The translations under genes were made by a program, and so were the position numbers. Shown here piece by piece: positions 1 to 5,866 of a stretch of 8,111 nt of DNA. Location: assembly GCA_003565195.1 (NCBI GenBank), contig PXCX01000271.1:1-8111 (forward strand), written 5' to 3'. Position 1 is the stretch's first letter, and each line of letters opens with the position of its first letter. The stretch comes from PVC group bacterium (GTDB lineage Bacteria > Verrucomicrobiota > Kiritimatiellia > CAIKKV01 > PXCX01). A model generated the notes under the pieces. The model had not been told where the DNA came from and made no database searches. It saw only the letters and a list, made by a program, of their open reading frames with translations.

Positions 1-365
1 ATAAAGTGGACGCGTTCGTAGAGTGAGATGCCCCCCGCCAGCAGAAATTTGTCCCCGGCCCGTTCACGCGCGCCGCCGATTGATTTCCATCGCTCGGGAT
101 CGCGAATATCCGGGAAATTAATCGAGCCCCAGTCAGCCCAATCGGTCAGCACCGGGTGTTTGACTTCGCCCAGATTCGAGACCCCGATGTTCTCCCATAC
201 GCAACCCCATTCATCGACACCGCTCTTGGGACGTGCATCGGGAGAGGGTTTCATCCCGACGACGTCAAAATCCGATCCGTATTCCGGCGCCAGCGCGTAG
301 GGAATACGGTCGGCACCCTCGAAGCGTATCGTTCTGCTCACGGCTTCGCGCGGTGTCATGGTCAT
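1..365 (-). CDS. Uroporphyrinogen-decarboxylase-like (URO-D/MtaA-type) protein, N-terminal part, runs off window
   Basis: Reading the minus strand from the ATG at 365 gives an open frame of 121 codons that leaves the window at base 1 without a stop. The protein begins MTMTPREAVSRTIRFEGADR and continues with IPYALAPEYGSDF, DEWGCVWENI (51-60), HPVLTDWADW (70-79) and FPDIRDPERW (84-93). The T-P-R-E/R-x(n)-R-x-P start followed by a D-E-W-G-x-x-W stretch is typical of URO-D-superfamily paralogues. These are often corrinoid- or methyl-transfer proteins of 330-400 residues rather than true haem-pathway HemE. The substrate cannot be told, because the C-terminal metal-binding and catalytic region lies outside the window. 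I chose the ATG at 365 because AGGAG at 374-378 sits 8 nt upstream; the ATG at 359 would be 14 nt away. The gene has its own promoter-like sequence at 434-461 and is probably transcribed separately from ribD. Membership of the superfamily is fairly sure; the exact role is not. Confidence 0.8.
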   Translation of the reverse strand, partial: MTMTPREAVSRTIRFEGADRIPYALAPEYGSDFDVVGMKPSPDARPKSGVDEWGCVWENIGVSNLGEVKHPVLTDWADWGSINFPDIRDPERWKSIGGARERAGDKFLLAGGISLYERVHF

Positions 366-373
366 ACTTGATT

Positions 374-378
374 CTCCT
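374..378 (-). promoter_or_regulatory. Ribosome binding site of the URO-D-like gene
   Basis: The minus strand reads GCAGGAGAATCAAGTATG here. The AGGAG core lies 8 nt before the ATG at 365, which selects that start over the second in-frame ATG at 359. A perfect 10-bp palindrome, CCGGATCCGG (380-389), lies immediately upstream in the leader. It could form a very short hairpin beside the binding site, but I see no strong reason to give it a function. Confidence 0.7.
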
Positions 379-433
379 GCCGGATCCGGGCGGGCTTAGT
401 TCACGTCAATTATGGGTGCGCTTCAATAGATTG

Positions 434-461
434 ATAATAGCAAATGCAGTGCGCGTGTCAA
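434..461 (-). promoter_or_regulatory. Sigma-70-type promoter for the URO-D-like gene
   Basis: On the minus strand a perfect TTGACA box (461-456) is followed after 16 nt by TATTAT (439-434), which is five of six matches to TATAAT. Transcription would start near 427, giving a leader of about 60 nt before the ATG at 365. The region lies in a non-coding gap and points at the next gene. An imperfect inverted repeat (TGTGAA, 5 nt, TTGACA; 472-456) overlaps the -35 box and could be an operator. This is a sequence match only. Confidence 0.65.
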
Positions 462-501
462 TCATGTTCACAATCCGCGGCTAATACGCTAAGGCGTGCT
501 T

Positions 502-1656
502 TCAAGCATCACGTTCAGCTTGATCTTCTGTGCGCTGGCGGTCCGTGGTTTCGGCAGGATAGGCACGGATGAGTATGTCGGGTCCGTATCGTTTGGGTGC
601 AACGTAGCGCAGGGTAGGGGCGTGGTCGAGCAGAAATCCTTTGCCTCCCAATGCGCCGGCAGCGGTTCGCCCGCCAAGCAGTTTGGGGGCGATAAAAAAG
701 TAGTATTGATCTACCAGCTTTGCGTCGACCAGCGAGGCTGCAAGTTCACCACCGCCTTCGCAAAGGACATGCATGACATTTAAGCGGCCCAGCCGACGCA
801 TCAGTGTGCGCACCGAAACACGGCCGCCGGATGCGGGCAATCGCCAGACCGTAATATCGTTTTGTTCCAGCGCCTGACGTTGTGGCGGCGGACAGGCCGC
901 TGTGGTGGCCAGGATGGTTTGAGCGCGGTATGAATCGTTGAACACCGGCGCCGAGGGATCGATCTGTCCACACGAATCGACGATAACGCGCCAGGTCTGA
1001 CGTCCGGCAGCGTTGGGAAGTAGGCGCGGCCGGTCCCTTCGGGCGGTGTCGGCGCCAATCAAGATGGCATCGGCGATCCGGCGTAGTTCCTGGACACAAC
1101 GGCGTGATGCCGGTGAACTAATCCAGCGCGACCGGCCAGTACGGTCGGCTATTTTACCATCGAGCGACATAGCCATTTTCAGTGTCAGATACGGTATCCC
1201 GCGCGTGATCCATTTGGCGAAAGGCGCCAGATATTCGCTGGCGCGTTCGTGTTCGCAACCCAGTGCGATTGTTAGACCTTTGACCTGAAGCAGGCGCAGA
1301 CCGCGGCCTGCATGCGCCGGATTGGGATCGGTAACGGCGGCGACAACCCGGCGGATTCCAGCCTTGACAATCAGATCGGTACAGGCGCCGGTGCGACCGG
1401 TGGTGCTGCAAGGTTCAAGTGTTACGTATAAATCGGCGCCGCGTGCCCGCTTGCCGGCGGCATTCAGGGCCACGGCTTCAGCGTGCGGTTGACCGGCAGC
1501 GCGATGCCAGCCTTCCCCGATCACGCGTCGGTTTTTGACGACGACTGCGCCGACCGGTGGGTTGGGGCGGGTAGCTCCGGCGCCGCGAACGGCCAGCGCC
1601 AGTGCCCGCCGCATGAAACGGCGGTCTGCCCGGGGATCGTCTTTTGGCATGGTCAT
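502..1656 (-). CDS. ribD: RibD: bifunctional pyrimidine deaminase / reductase of riboflavin synthesis
   Basis: A 384-residue cytosolic enzyme for two successive riboflavin steps: hydrolytic deamination of diaminohydroxy-phosphoribosylamino-pyrimidine, then NADPH-dependent reduction of the ribosyl side chain. The N-terminal cytidine-deaminase-like domain (about 12-150) has PNPPVGAVVV (31-40) and the zinc site: H58 in HAE with E60 as proton shuttle, C83 in LEPCSTTGRT and C92. The usual PP before the second cysteine is GA here. The reductase domain (about 155-368) shows LTLKMAMSLDGKIA (157-170), ILIGADTARRDRPRLLP (198-214), CEGGGELAASLV (299-310) and IAPKLLGGR (322-330). Length fits the family. 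The start at 1656 overlaps the ftsY stop (TGATG) and has no visible Shine-Dalgarno sequence, suggesting translational coupling; ATG 1650 is an alternative. A longer in-frame start at 1788 would add 44 unrelated residues inside ftsY. The tail after about residue 368 is charged and probably disordered. Confidence 0.95.
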   Translation of the reverse strand: MTMPKDDPRADRRFMRRALALAVRGAGATRPNPPVGAVVVKNRRVIGEGWHRAAGQPHAEAVALNAAGKRARGADLYVTLEPCSTTGRTGACTDLIVKAGIRRVVAAVTDPNPAHAGRGLRLLQVKGLTIALGCEHERASEYLAPFAKWITRGIPYLTLKMAMSLDGKIADRTGRSRWISSPASRRCVQELRRIADAILIGADTARRDRPRLLPNAAGRQTWRVIVDSCGQIDPSAPVFNDSYRAQTILATTAACPPPQRQALEQNDITVWRLPASGGRVSVRTLMRRLGRLNVMHVLCEGGGELAASLVDAKLVDQYYFFIAPKLLGGRTAAGALGGKGFLLDHAPTLRYVAPKRYGPDILIRAYPAETTDRQRTEDQAERDA

Positions 1657-2570
1657 CAGTTTTGCGTGTCGGTCGTTACATTGGTGCCGAGCAATGCATC
1701 GACGAATGCATCCGGATCGAACGGCGCCAGATCGTTCATCCCTTCGCCCAAGCCGGCAAACAGAACGGGAAGCTGTAAGTCGCGGCATGCCGCCAGGATA
1801 AAACCGGCTTTGGCTGATCCGTCAAGTTTTGAAACGATGATTCCGGTCAGGCCTATTTGTTGGTGAAAAATATCGGCCTGGCTTAATGCATTGTTTCCTA
1901 GCGTGGCATCCAAAACCATCCAGGTGTGGTGTGGCGCGCCGGGAAGACATTTGGCCATTGACCGTTTGACCTTGGTTAGTTCATTCATCAACGGGCGTTT
2001 GGTATGCATGCGGCCGGCGGTGTCAAGAAACATTATATCTGCGTTGCGGGCGGTGGCCGCTTGCAGGGCATCATAGGCGACGGCTGCCGAATCGGAACCC
2101 TGCAGTCCCCCGACAACATCGCATCCGACCCGTTCGGCCCATAATTTCAATTGGTCCGAACCGGCGGCCCGGAAAGTGTCGGCCGCTCCGAGTAGCGGTT
2201 TCAATCCATGGTCCGCGGCCATCCTTGCCAGCTTTGCGGCCGTCGTTGTTTTGCCGGAACCGTTGACCCCGACAATCAGGACAGCGGTTGGTTTTTGGTG
2301 TAACTTCCAGTCGAACAGGGATTGATCGTTGAACGATTCCCTTAATTGGGTGCGTAACGCTTGCTGCCAATGATCGTGTCCGGCGTGGCGGCCCAGTTCT
2401 TCAATCCAATCGAGCACCAGTCGTGCCGGGATATCGGCGGCCAACAGATCTTCCTCCACTTGATCAAGCGTGGCCGCATCCGGTTTGCCACTTTTGAAAA
2501 GGCGTGATACGCTTGAGGCCAAGGTCTGGCGTGTGCGGCCTAACGCTTTTACCCAACTCCCGAAGGCCAT
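1656..2570 (-). CDS. ftsY: FtsY: signal recognition particle receptor GTPase
   Basis: SRP receptor that docks ribosome-SRP complexes at the inner membrane; Ffh and FtsY form a GTP-dependent heterodimer. The 304 residues hold only the N and G domains. There is no long acidic A domain as in E. coli, so membrane contact would rest on the short basic N-terminus (GRTRQTLASSVSRLFKSGK, 11-29). The N domain (about 10-85) contains the LDQVEEDLLAADI helix. The G domain has P-loop GVNGSGKTTT (101-110), DTFRAA (131-136), DTAGR (183-187), SKLDGSAKAGF (247-257) in place of TKLDGTAKGG, and GLGEGMNDLAPF (273-284). The usual TGQNA motif reads LGNNA (224-228). The start at 2570 has AAGGA at 2580-2584, within the end of nusB, 9 nt upstream. 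The gene lies 5 nt after nusB and shares a base with ribD. That it is FtsY rather than Ffh follows from the absence of an M domain and from GLGEGMNDLAPF. Confidence 0.95.
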   Translation of the reverse strand: MAFGSWVKALGRTRQTLASSVSRLFKSGKPDAATLDQVEEDLLAADIPARLVLDWIEELGRHAGHDHWQQALRTQLRESFNDQSLFDWKLHQKPTAVLIVGVNGSGKTTTAAKLARMAADHGLKPLLGAADTFRAAGSDQLKLWAERVGCDVVGGLQGSDSAAVAYDALQAATARNADIMFLDTAGRMHTKRPLMNELTKVKRSMAKCLPGAPHHTWMVLDATLGNNALSQADIFHQQIGLTGIIVSKLDGSAKAGFILAACRDLQLPVLFAGLGEGMNDLAPFDPDAFVDALLGTNVTTDTQN

Positions 2571-2575
2571 GATGC

Positions 2576-2983
2576 TTAATCCTTGTTCTGGTGGTGAATA
2601 CGGTCCATAATACCGTTAACGAACTTGCCGGATTCATCGGACCCGAATTTTTTCGCCAGCGTGATGGCTTGATCGATGGCGACCAGCGGTGGTACATCGG
2701 GACGGTGCAACAATTCATAGACGCCTAATCGCAAAATGTTGCGGTCGGTTGTACTCATGCGAGCGACCCGCCAATTGGCGGCAGTTCGCTCGATGATTGC
2801 ATCCAAAGCGTCGGCATGGTCACGCACTCCTTGAACCAGTTCGGTCGTGAATTGGAACGCATGCTGGTCAATCGCATAGGCTTGACGGAAATCGGCGAAC
2901 ACGGTTTCCAAATCCTCGGGGTTCAGATCGATTCGATAAAGAATCTGTAATGCCCAAAGCCGGGCCTTATGCCTGGCGGCCAT
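2576..2983 (-). CDS. nusB: NusB: transcription antitermination factor
   Basis: A 135-residue all-helical RNA-binding protein that, with NusE (ribosomal protein S10), binds boxA RNA and supports antitermination of rRNA operons. Visible family marks are KARLWALQILYRID near the N-terminus (6-19), VQGVRDHADALDAII (50-64), NWRVARMSTTDRNILRLGVY (69-88) with its W, R, DR and ILR positions, and IDQAITLAKKFGSDESGKFV followed by NGIMDRI at the C-terminus. The usual INEA(V)ELAK reads IDQAITLAK here. The length is normal. The start at 2983 has a weak GAGG (2992-2995) 8 nt upstream, inside the last codons of ribH, and only 3 nt separate it from the ribH stop. The ribH-nusB neighbourhood is common in bacteria and supports both calls. 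Confidence 0.95.
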   Translation of the reverse strand: MAARHKARLWALQILYRIDLNPEDLETVFADFRQAYAIDQHAFQFTTELVQGVRDHADALDAIIERTAANWRVARMSTTDRNILRLGVYELLHRPDVPPLVAIDQAITLAKKFGSDESGKFVNGIMDRIHHQNKD

Positions 2984-2986
2984 CGG

Positions 2987-3460
2987 TTAGGCCTCGAGTT
3001 GTTTGTAAAGGTTGGCCATTTCAATGGCTGCCAGAGCTGCGTTCCAGCCCTTGTTGCCGGCCTTGGTGCCGGCGCGTTCTATTGCCTGTTCCAAGGTGTC
3101 GGCGCAGATTAGGCCGTTGATGACGGGGACGCCCGTTTCAAGCCCGATTCCCGCCAGCGATCGCGAAACCTGGGAATTGATCAAGCCGGCATGCGGCGTG
3201 GCCCCCTGAATGACCGCGCCAAGCGCCACCACGGCATGCACGTTGCCGCTATCAGCCGATTTCTTGACCACCATCGGCAGTTCGTTGGCGCCTGGCGTCC
3301 GGATGACGTTGATGTCGGTTTCGACAACCCCATGACGTGACAGGCAGTCGATAGCGCCTTCAAGCAGTTGTTTGGTCAAAAAATCGTTGAAACGACTAAC
3401 GACCAGTGCGATTTGCAGCCCGCTGCAATCCAGGTTACCAGAGAATTCGTTGATTTCCAT
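2987..3460 (-). CDS. ribH: RibH: 6,7-dimethyl-8-ribityllumazine synthase
   Basis: It condenses the pyrimidine made by the RibD pathway with dihydroxybutanone phosphate made by RibBA, giving the lumazine that riboflavin synthase uses. Enzymes of this family assemble as pentamers or 60-subunit shells. The 157 residues show SRFNDFLTKQLLEGA (22-36), TPGANELP (55-62), ALGAVIQGATPH (79-90) with the catalytic His at 90, and the phosphate-binding end ERAGTKAGNKGW (128-139), then IEMANL (146-151). Several positions that are usually aromatic differ: GANELP instead of GAFE(I/L)P, HAGLI instead of H(F/Y)DYV, and PVINGL instead of PVIFGV. All other landmarks and the length are normal, so I regard the gene as functional. 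The start at 3460 has AAGGA at 3468-3472, 7 nt upstream, in the 15-nt gap after ribBA. Confidence 0.95.
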   Translation of the reverse strand: MEINEFSGNLDCSGLQIALVVSRFNDFLTKQLLEGAIDCLSRHGVVETDINVIRTPGANELPMVVKKSADSGNVHAVVALGAVIQGATPHAGLINSQVSRSLAGIGLETGVPVINGLICADTLEQAIERAGTKAGNKGWNAALAAIEMANLYKQLEA

Positions 3461-3475
3461 GATCTGTTCCTTTCG

Positions 3476-4681
3476 CTAAATTAAATGACCCAGCTTCCGT
3501 TTCTTTGTCCGCAAGTATCGGCTGCAGTGTTTGCCTTCGGCCTGGATGATCGGCTCGCGTTCGACCACCTGTAGGCCGTATCCTTCCAATCCGATGATTT
3601 TACGTGGATTATTGGTTAACAGCCGGATACGGTGCAGTCCCAGATCGGCCAGAATCTGGGCGCCGAGCCCGTAGTCGCGCAAGTCGGCTTCGAATCCCAG
3701 GTGTTCGTTGGCTTCGACCGTATCCATTCCCTCGTCCTGTAATTGATAGGCATGAATTTTGTTGGCGAGTCCGATGCCCCGCCCTTCCTGGCGCATGTAA
3801 ACTACGACACCGTTTCCCTCGTCGGCGATCCTTTGCATTGCGGCTTTCAGTTGGCCGCCGCAATCGCAACGCAATGATCCGAGTGCATCACCGGTGAGAC
3901 ATTCACTGTGGACCCGCACCAAGGTGCTGTCGGCGTTCCCGGGGGGTCCCATGACCAGGGCCAGATGATGATCGCCGTCTGTAATCGATTCATACAAGTG
4001 CAGCATAAAATCGCCGTATTCGGTCGGTAAATTGGTTTTGCGCACGAATCGTATCAGTTTTTCGCGACGCCGTCGATAGGCAATCAGGTCGGCGACCGAT
4101 ATAATGCATAAGTCGTGTTTTTTGGCGAATGCGGTTAAATCCGGTAAACGCGCCATATTGCCGTCGTCGCGCAGAATTTCACAGATGACACCGGCCGGCG
4201 CCAAACCGGCCAGCCGCGCCAAGTCGACGGCGGCCTCCGTGTGACCTGCACGGCGCAGGACGCCACCCTCGCGGGCGGCCAGCGGAAAGGTATGACCGGG
4301 GCTGACGAAATCGTTGCGGGTAGCGTCGGCCGCGACCAGCAATTGAATGGTGCGGGCGCGATCACCGGCGCTGATCCCGGTGCTGACGCCTTCACGGGCA
4401 TCGACCGATTCCATGAAGGCGGTTCCGAACTTATCGCCGTTATTTATATTTCGCATGCGTGCCAAACCGAGATGATCAAGGCGTTCCGGGGTTAGCGCGG
4501 TGCAAATCAAACCACGACCATGCATGGCCATGAAATTGATGACCGCGTCGCTAACCTTTTCGGCCGCAACGACCAGATCGCCTTCATTCTCGCGTTTGGC
4601 ATCGTCAACCACGACAATCATGCGGCCGTTGGCCATCGCGGCCAATGCGTCCTCGATTGGCGCGCATACGGTTTCCATCAT
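3476..4681 (-). CDS. ribBA: RibBA: dihydroxybutanone-phosphate synthase / GTP cyclohydrolase II
   Basis: A 401-residue fusion that starts both branches of riboflavin synthesis. The N-terminal RibB half (about 5-205) turns ribulose-5-phosphate into 3,4-dihydroxy-2-butanone-4-phosphate plus formate. It shows VDDAKRENEGDLVVAAE (25-41), VDAREGVSTGISAGDRA (93-109) and SPGHTFPLAAREGGVLRRAG (127-146), followed by HTEAAVDLARLAG (147-159). The C-terminal RibA half (about 210-395) opens the GTP imidazole ring. It has VHSECLTGDALGSLRCDCGG (257-276) with zinc ligands C261, C272 and C274, MRQEGRGIGLANK (296-308), DLRDYGLGAQIL (333-344) and LLTNNPRKIIGLEGYGL (354-370). Both halves keep their key residues, so neither looks degenerate. 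The start ATG at 4681 overlaps the stop of the preceding Gfo/Idh gene (TAATG), with AAGGA at 4689-4693, 7 nt upstream. No FMN riboswitch precedes it, since coding sequence lies directly upstream. Confidence 0.96.
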   Translation of the reverse strand: MMETVCAPIEDALAAMANGRMIVVVDDAKRENEGDLVVAAEKVSDAVINFMAMHGRGLICTALTPERLDHLGLARMRNINNGDKFGTAFMESVDAREGVSTGISAGDRARTIQLLVAADATRNDFVSPGHTFPLAAREGGVLRRAGHTEAAVDLARLAGLAPAGVICEILRDDGNMARLPDLTAFAKKHDLCIISVADLIAYRRRREKLIRFVRKTNLPTEYGDFMLHLYESITDGDHHLALVMGPPGNADSTLVRVHSECLTGDALGSLRCDCGGQLKAAMQRIADEGNGVVVYMRQEGRGIGLANKIHAYQLQDEGMDTVEANEHLGFEADLRDYGLGAQILADLGLHRIRLLTNNPRKIIGLEGYGLQVVEREPIIQAEGKHCSRYLRTKKRKLGHLI

Positions 4682-5775
4682 TAACGTTTCCTTGATTTAC
4701 GCAGCGGTAAACTGACTTCGCGCCCTGTTTTCCAGGAGCGGTAAATGGCCAGAATCAATTCGACCGAACGGCGTGCCTCAATGCCGGGAATCATCGGTTC
4801 ACGATCCCGACGGATGGCCGTACACATGTCTTTGACCTGGATGGTGTGTCCATCGGAGGAAAGTGCCTTGTTATCGGATGCAACCGCATCGCTTGTCTTG
4901 ACACGGCTGCCGGTACGAAACATTTTGTTCAAATCGATTTCGCGTGTCTGATGGTTGCCTTTGACCAGTCGACTGCTCCAGCATTTAAGTGGGCCATCGC
5001 CCATCGTGATCGATCCTTTTTCGCCATGAATCATGGTTTTACATCCCTGGCCGGGAACAATCGATGTGGTCCCGATAACGTTTCCGATGGCCCCGTTCTT
5101 GAAACGGAGCACCGATACCGATGTGTCCTCGACTTCGATGTCGCGTACCAAGTGATCGGAATAGCCAAACACGCTTTCGACGTCGCCCATTAACCACAGC
5201 AGCAGATCGATGCCATGCACGCACTGATTCATCAATGCTCCGCCGCCATCGAGTTTCCAGGTGCCCCGCCAGCCGGCTGAACGGTAGTAAGCGGGTGAAC
5301 GGTACATTTTCTGAACCGAATCAGCGAGAACCAGCTTGCCCACAATTTTGCGCTGCATCGCTTTCTTTACCAATATACTGTTCTGGTCGGTGCGACGCTG
5401 GAAAATGCAGCCAAGTTTGACTTTTGCCTTGGCGCAGACATCGATCATCCGATCCATATGATCAAGCGAGATGTCCAGCGGTTTTTCACTCAAAACATGG
5501 CGTCCGGCGCGCGCCGCGTCGACCGCGCCCTGATAATGGATGCCCGAAGGGGTGCAAATGCTAACCGCTTGAATCCGCGGTTCCTTGCGCAACATCTCCT
5601 TGTGATCACGGTAAAACGGTACTTTGTATCCGTGATCGCGCACGATCCGTTCCCGTTTCGGGTCGACGTCGCATACGGCGATCAGTTCCGCGCCGGACGC
5701 CGCCGCGATCGCTTTTGCGTGGTGTGGTCCAATGACTCCATAACCGATAATGCCCCATCCGATTTTTGCCGCCAT
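4681..5775 (-). CDS. Gfo/Idh/MocA-family NAD(P)-dependent oxidoreductase, substrate unknown
   Basis: A 364-residue cytosolic dehydrogenase of the glucose-fructose oxidoreductase / inositol dehydrogenase family. The N-terminal Rossmann domain (about 4-125) has the nucleotide loop GIIGYGVIGPHHA (8-20), the acidic position CDVD (35-38) at the end of the second strand, which favours NAD(H), SICTPSGIHYQGA (72-84) and the family signature SEKPLDIS (96-103), whose K98 is usually catalytic. The C-terminal sheet domain has RSAGWRGTWKLDGGGALMNQ (165-184) followed by CVHGIDLLLWLMGDV (185-199), with H187 and D190 at the usual substrate-side positions. The YY-x(4)-WRGT...DGGG pattern recalls amino-sugar and sugar dehydrogenases such as the WlbA/WbpB group, but the neighbours (KDG kinase, KDPG aldolase) suggest oxidation of a sugar or sugar acid for catabolism. 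There is no signal peptide. AAGGA at 5786-5790 lies 10 nt before the start. The stop overlaps the ribBA start. Confidence 0.9.
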   Translation of the reverse strand: MAAKIGWGIIGYGVIGPHHAKAIAAASGAELIAVCDVDPKRERIVRDHGYKVPFYRDHKEMLRKEPRIQAVSICTPSGIHYQGAVDAARAGRHVLSEKPLDISLDHMDRMIDVCAKAKVKLGCIFQRRTDQNSILVKKAMQRKIVGKLVLADSVQKMYRSPAYYRSAGWRGTWKLDGGGALMNQCVHGIDLLLWLMGDVESVFGYSDHLVRDIEVEDTSVSVLRFKNGAIGNVIGTTSIVPGQGCKTMIHGEKGSITMGDGPLKCWSSRLVKGNHQTREIDLNKMFRTGSRVKTSDAVASDNKALSSDGHTIQVKDMCTAIRRDREPMIPGIEARRSVELILAIYRSWKTGREVSLPLRKSRKR

Positions 5776-5811
5776 GCGTTCGGTTTCCTTTCGTGGTTAA
5801 TACTTGGCTAG

Positions 5812-5824
5812 GGTTTCAGAAACC
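5812..5824. promoter_or_regulatory. 13-bp palindrome, possible operator
   Basis: GGTTTC-A-GAAACC on the plus strand is a perfect inverted repeat of two 6-bp arms around one central base. It lies just downstream of the candidate -10 box at 5836-5841, so a bound protein could block initiation or early elongation. Odd-centred short palindromes of this kind are typical of LacI-family and some other repressor sites. No regulator gene is in the window to support the assignment. Confidence 0.35.
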
Positions 5825-5835
5825 TGTCCCTGATT

Positions 5836-5865
5836 GTTATACGGGTTTTTTTATGGGGTTCCCAA
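5836..5865 (-). promoter_or_regulatory. Candidate promoter for the Gfo/Idh-rib-nusB-ftsY-ribD unit
   Basis: On the minus strand TTGGGA (5865-5860) is followed after 18 nt by TATAAC (5841-5836). The -10 matches five of six positions and the -35 four of six, with an A-rich spacer. The start would fall near 5829, giving a leader of roughly 50 nt. The location in the only gap before a run of six tightly packed genes makes a promoter here plausible, but the -35 is weak and this is a motif reading only. Confidence 0.4.
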
Positions 5866-5866
5866 A

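Larger units (their letters stand above)
366..501. other. Intergenic region between ribD and the URO-D-like gene
   Basis: These 136 bases lie between the ribD stop and the next gene on the same strand. They hold the promoter candidate at 434-461, an imperfect inverted repeat at 456-472, the 10-bp palindrome at 380-389 and the ribosome binding site at 374-378. The AT-rich patch near 410-470 contrasts with the GC-rich genes on either side. I saw no stem-loop followed by a T-run in the minus direction, so how the ribD transcript ends is not visible. Confidence 0.7.
5776..5866. other. Intergenic region upstream of the Gfo/Idh gene
   Basis: This 91-nt gap is the largest break between the sugar-acid genes and the Gfo/Idh-riboflavin block. 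It holds a promoter candidate (5836-5865), a 13-bp palindrome (5812-5824) and the ribosome binding site (5786-5790). A TGGG/CCCA mini-stem next to an A-run lies just after the kinase stop. In the direction of transcription it is followed by A residues, not U, so it is not a rho-independent terminator for the kinase gene. Confidence 0.6.

Noticed and set aside
456..472. CRP-type site (TGTGA-N6-TCACA) upstream of the URO-D-like gene
   Set aside because: Only the first half matches; the second half reads TTGAC at the required spacing, so a CRP assignment is not supported, although a generic operator remains possible.
491..511. Short GCTT/AAGC fold at the end of ribD as a terminator
   Set aside because: A four-pair stem with a two-base loop and no following T-run on the minus strand is not credible.
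1657..1788. Upstream in-frame start for ribD at 1788, adding 44 residues
   Set aside because: The added residues lie inside the conserved C-terminal part of ftsY, are arginine- and serine-rich and unlike RibD; the family normally starts close to the residues after ATG 1656.
3461..3475. Separate promoter or riboswitch between ribBA and ribH
   Set aside because: The gap is 15 nt and is filled by the ribosome binding site of ribH.
5830..5858. CCC-N12-GGG followed by seven T on the plus strand, resembling a terminator
   Set aside because: The stem would be only three pairs and no plus-strand gene leads into it; in the minus direction the tail is A-rich, so it cannot act as a rho-independent terminator for the kinase gene.
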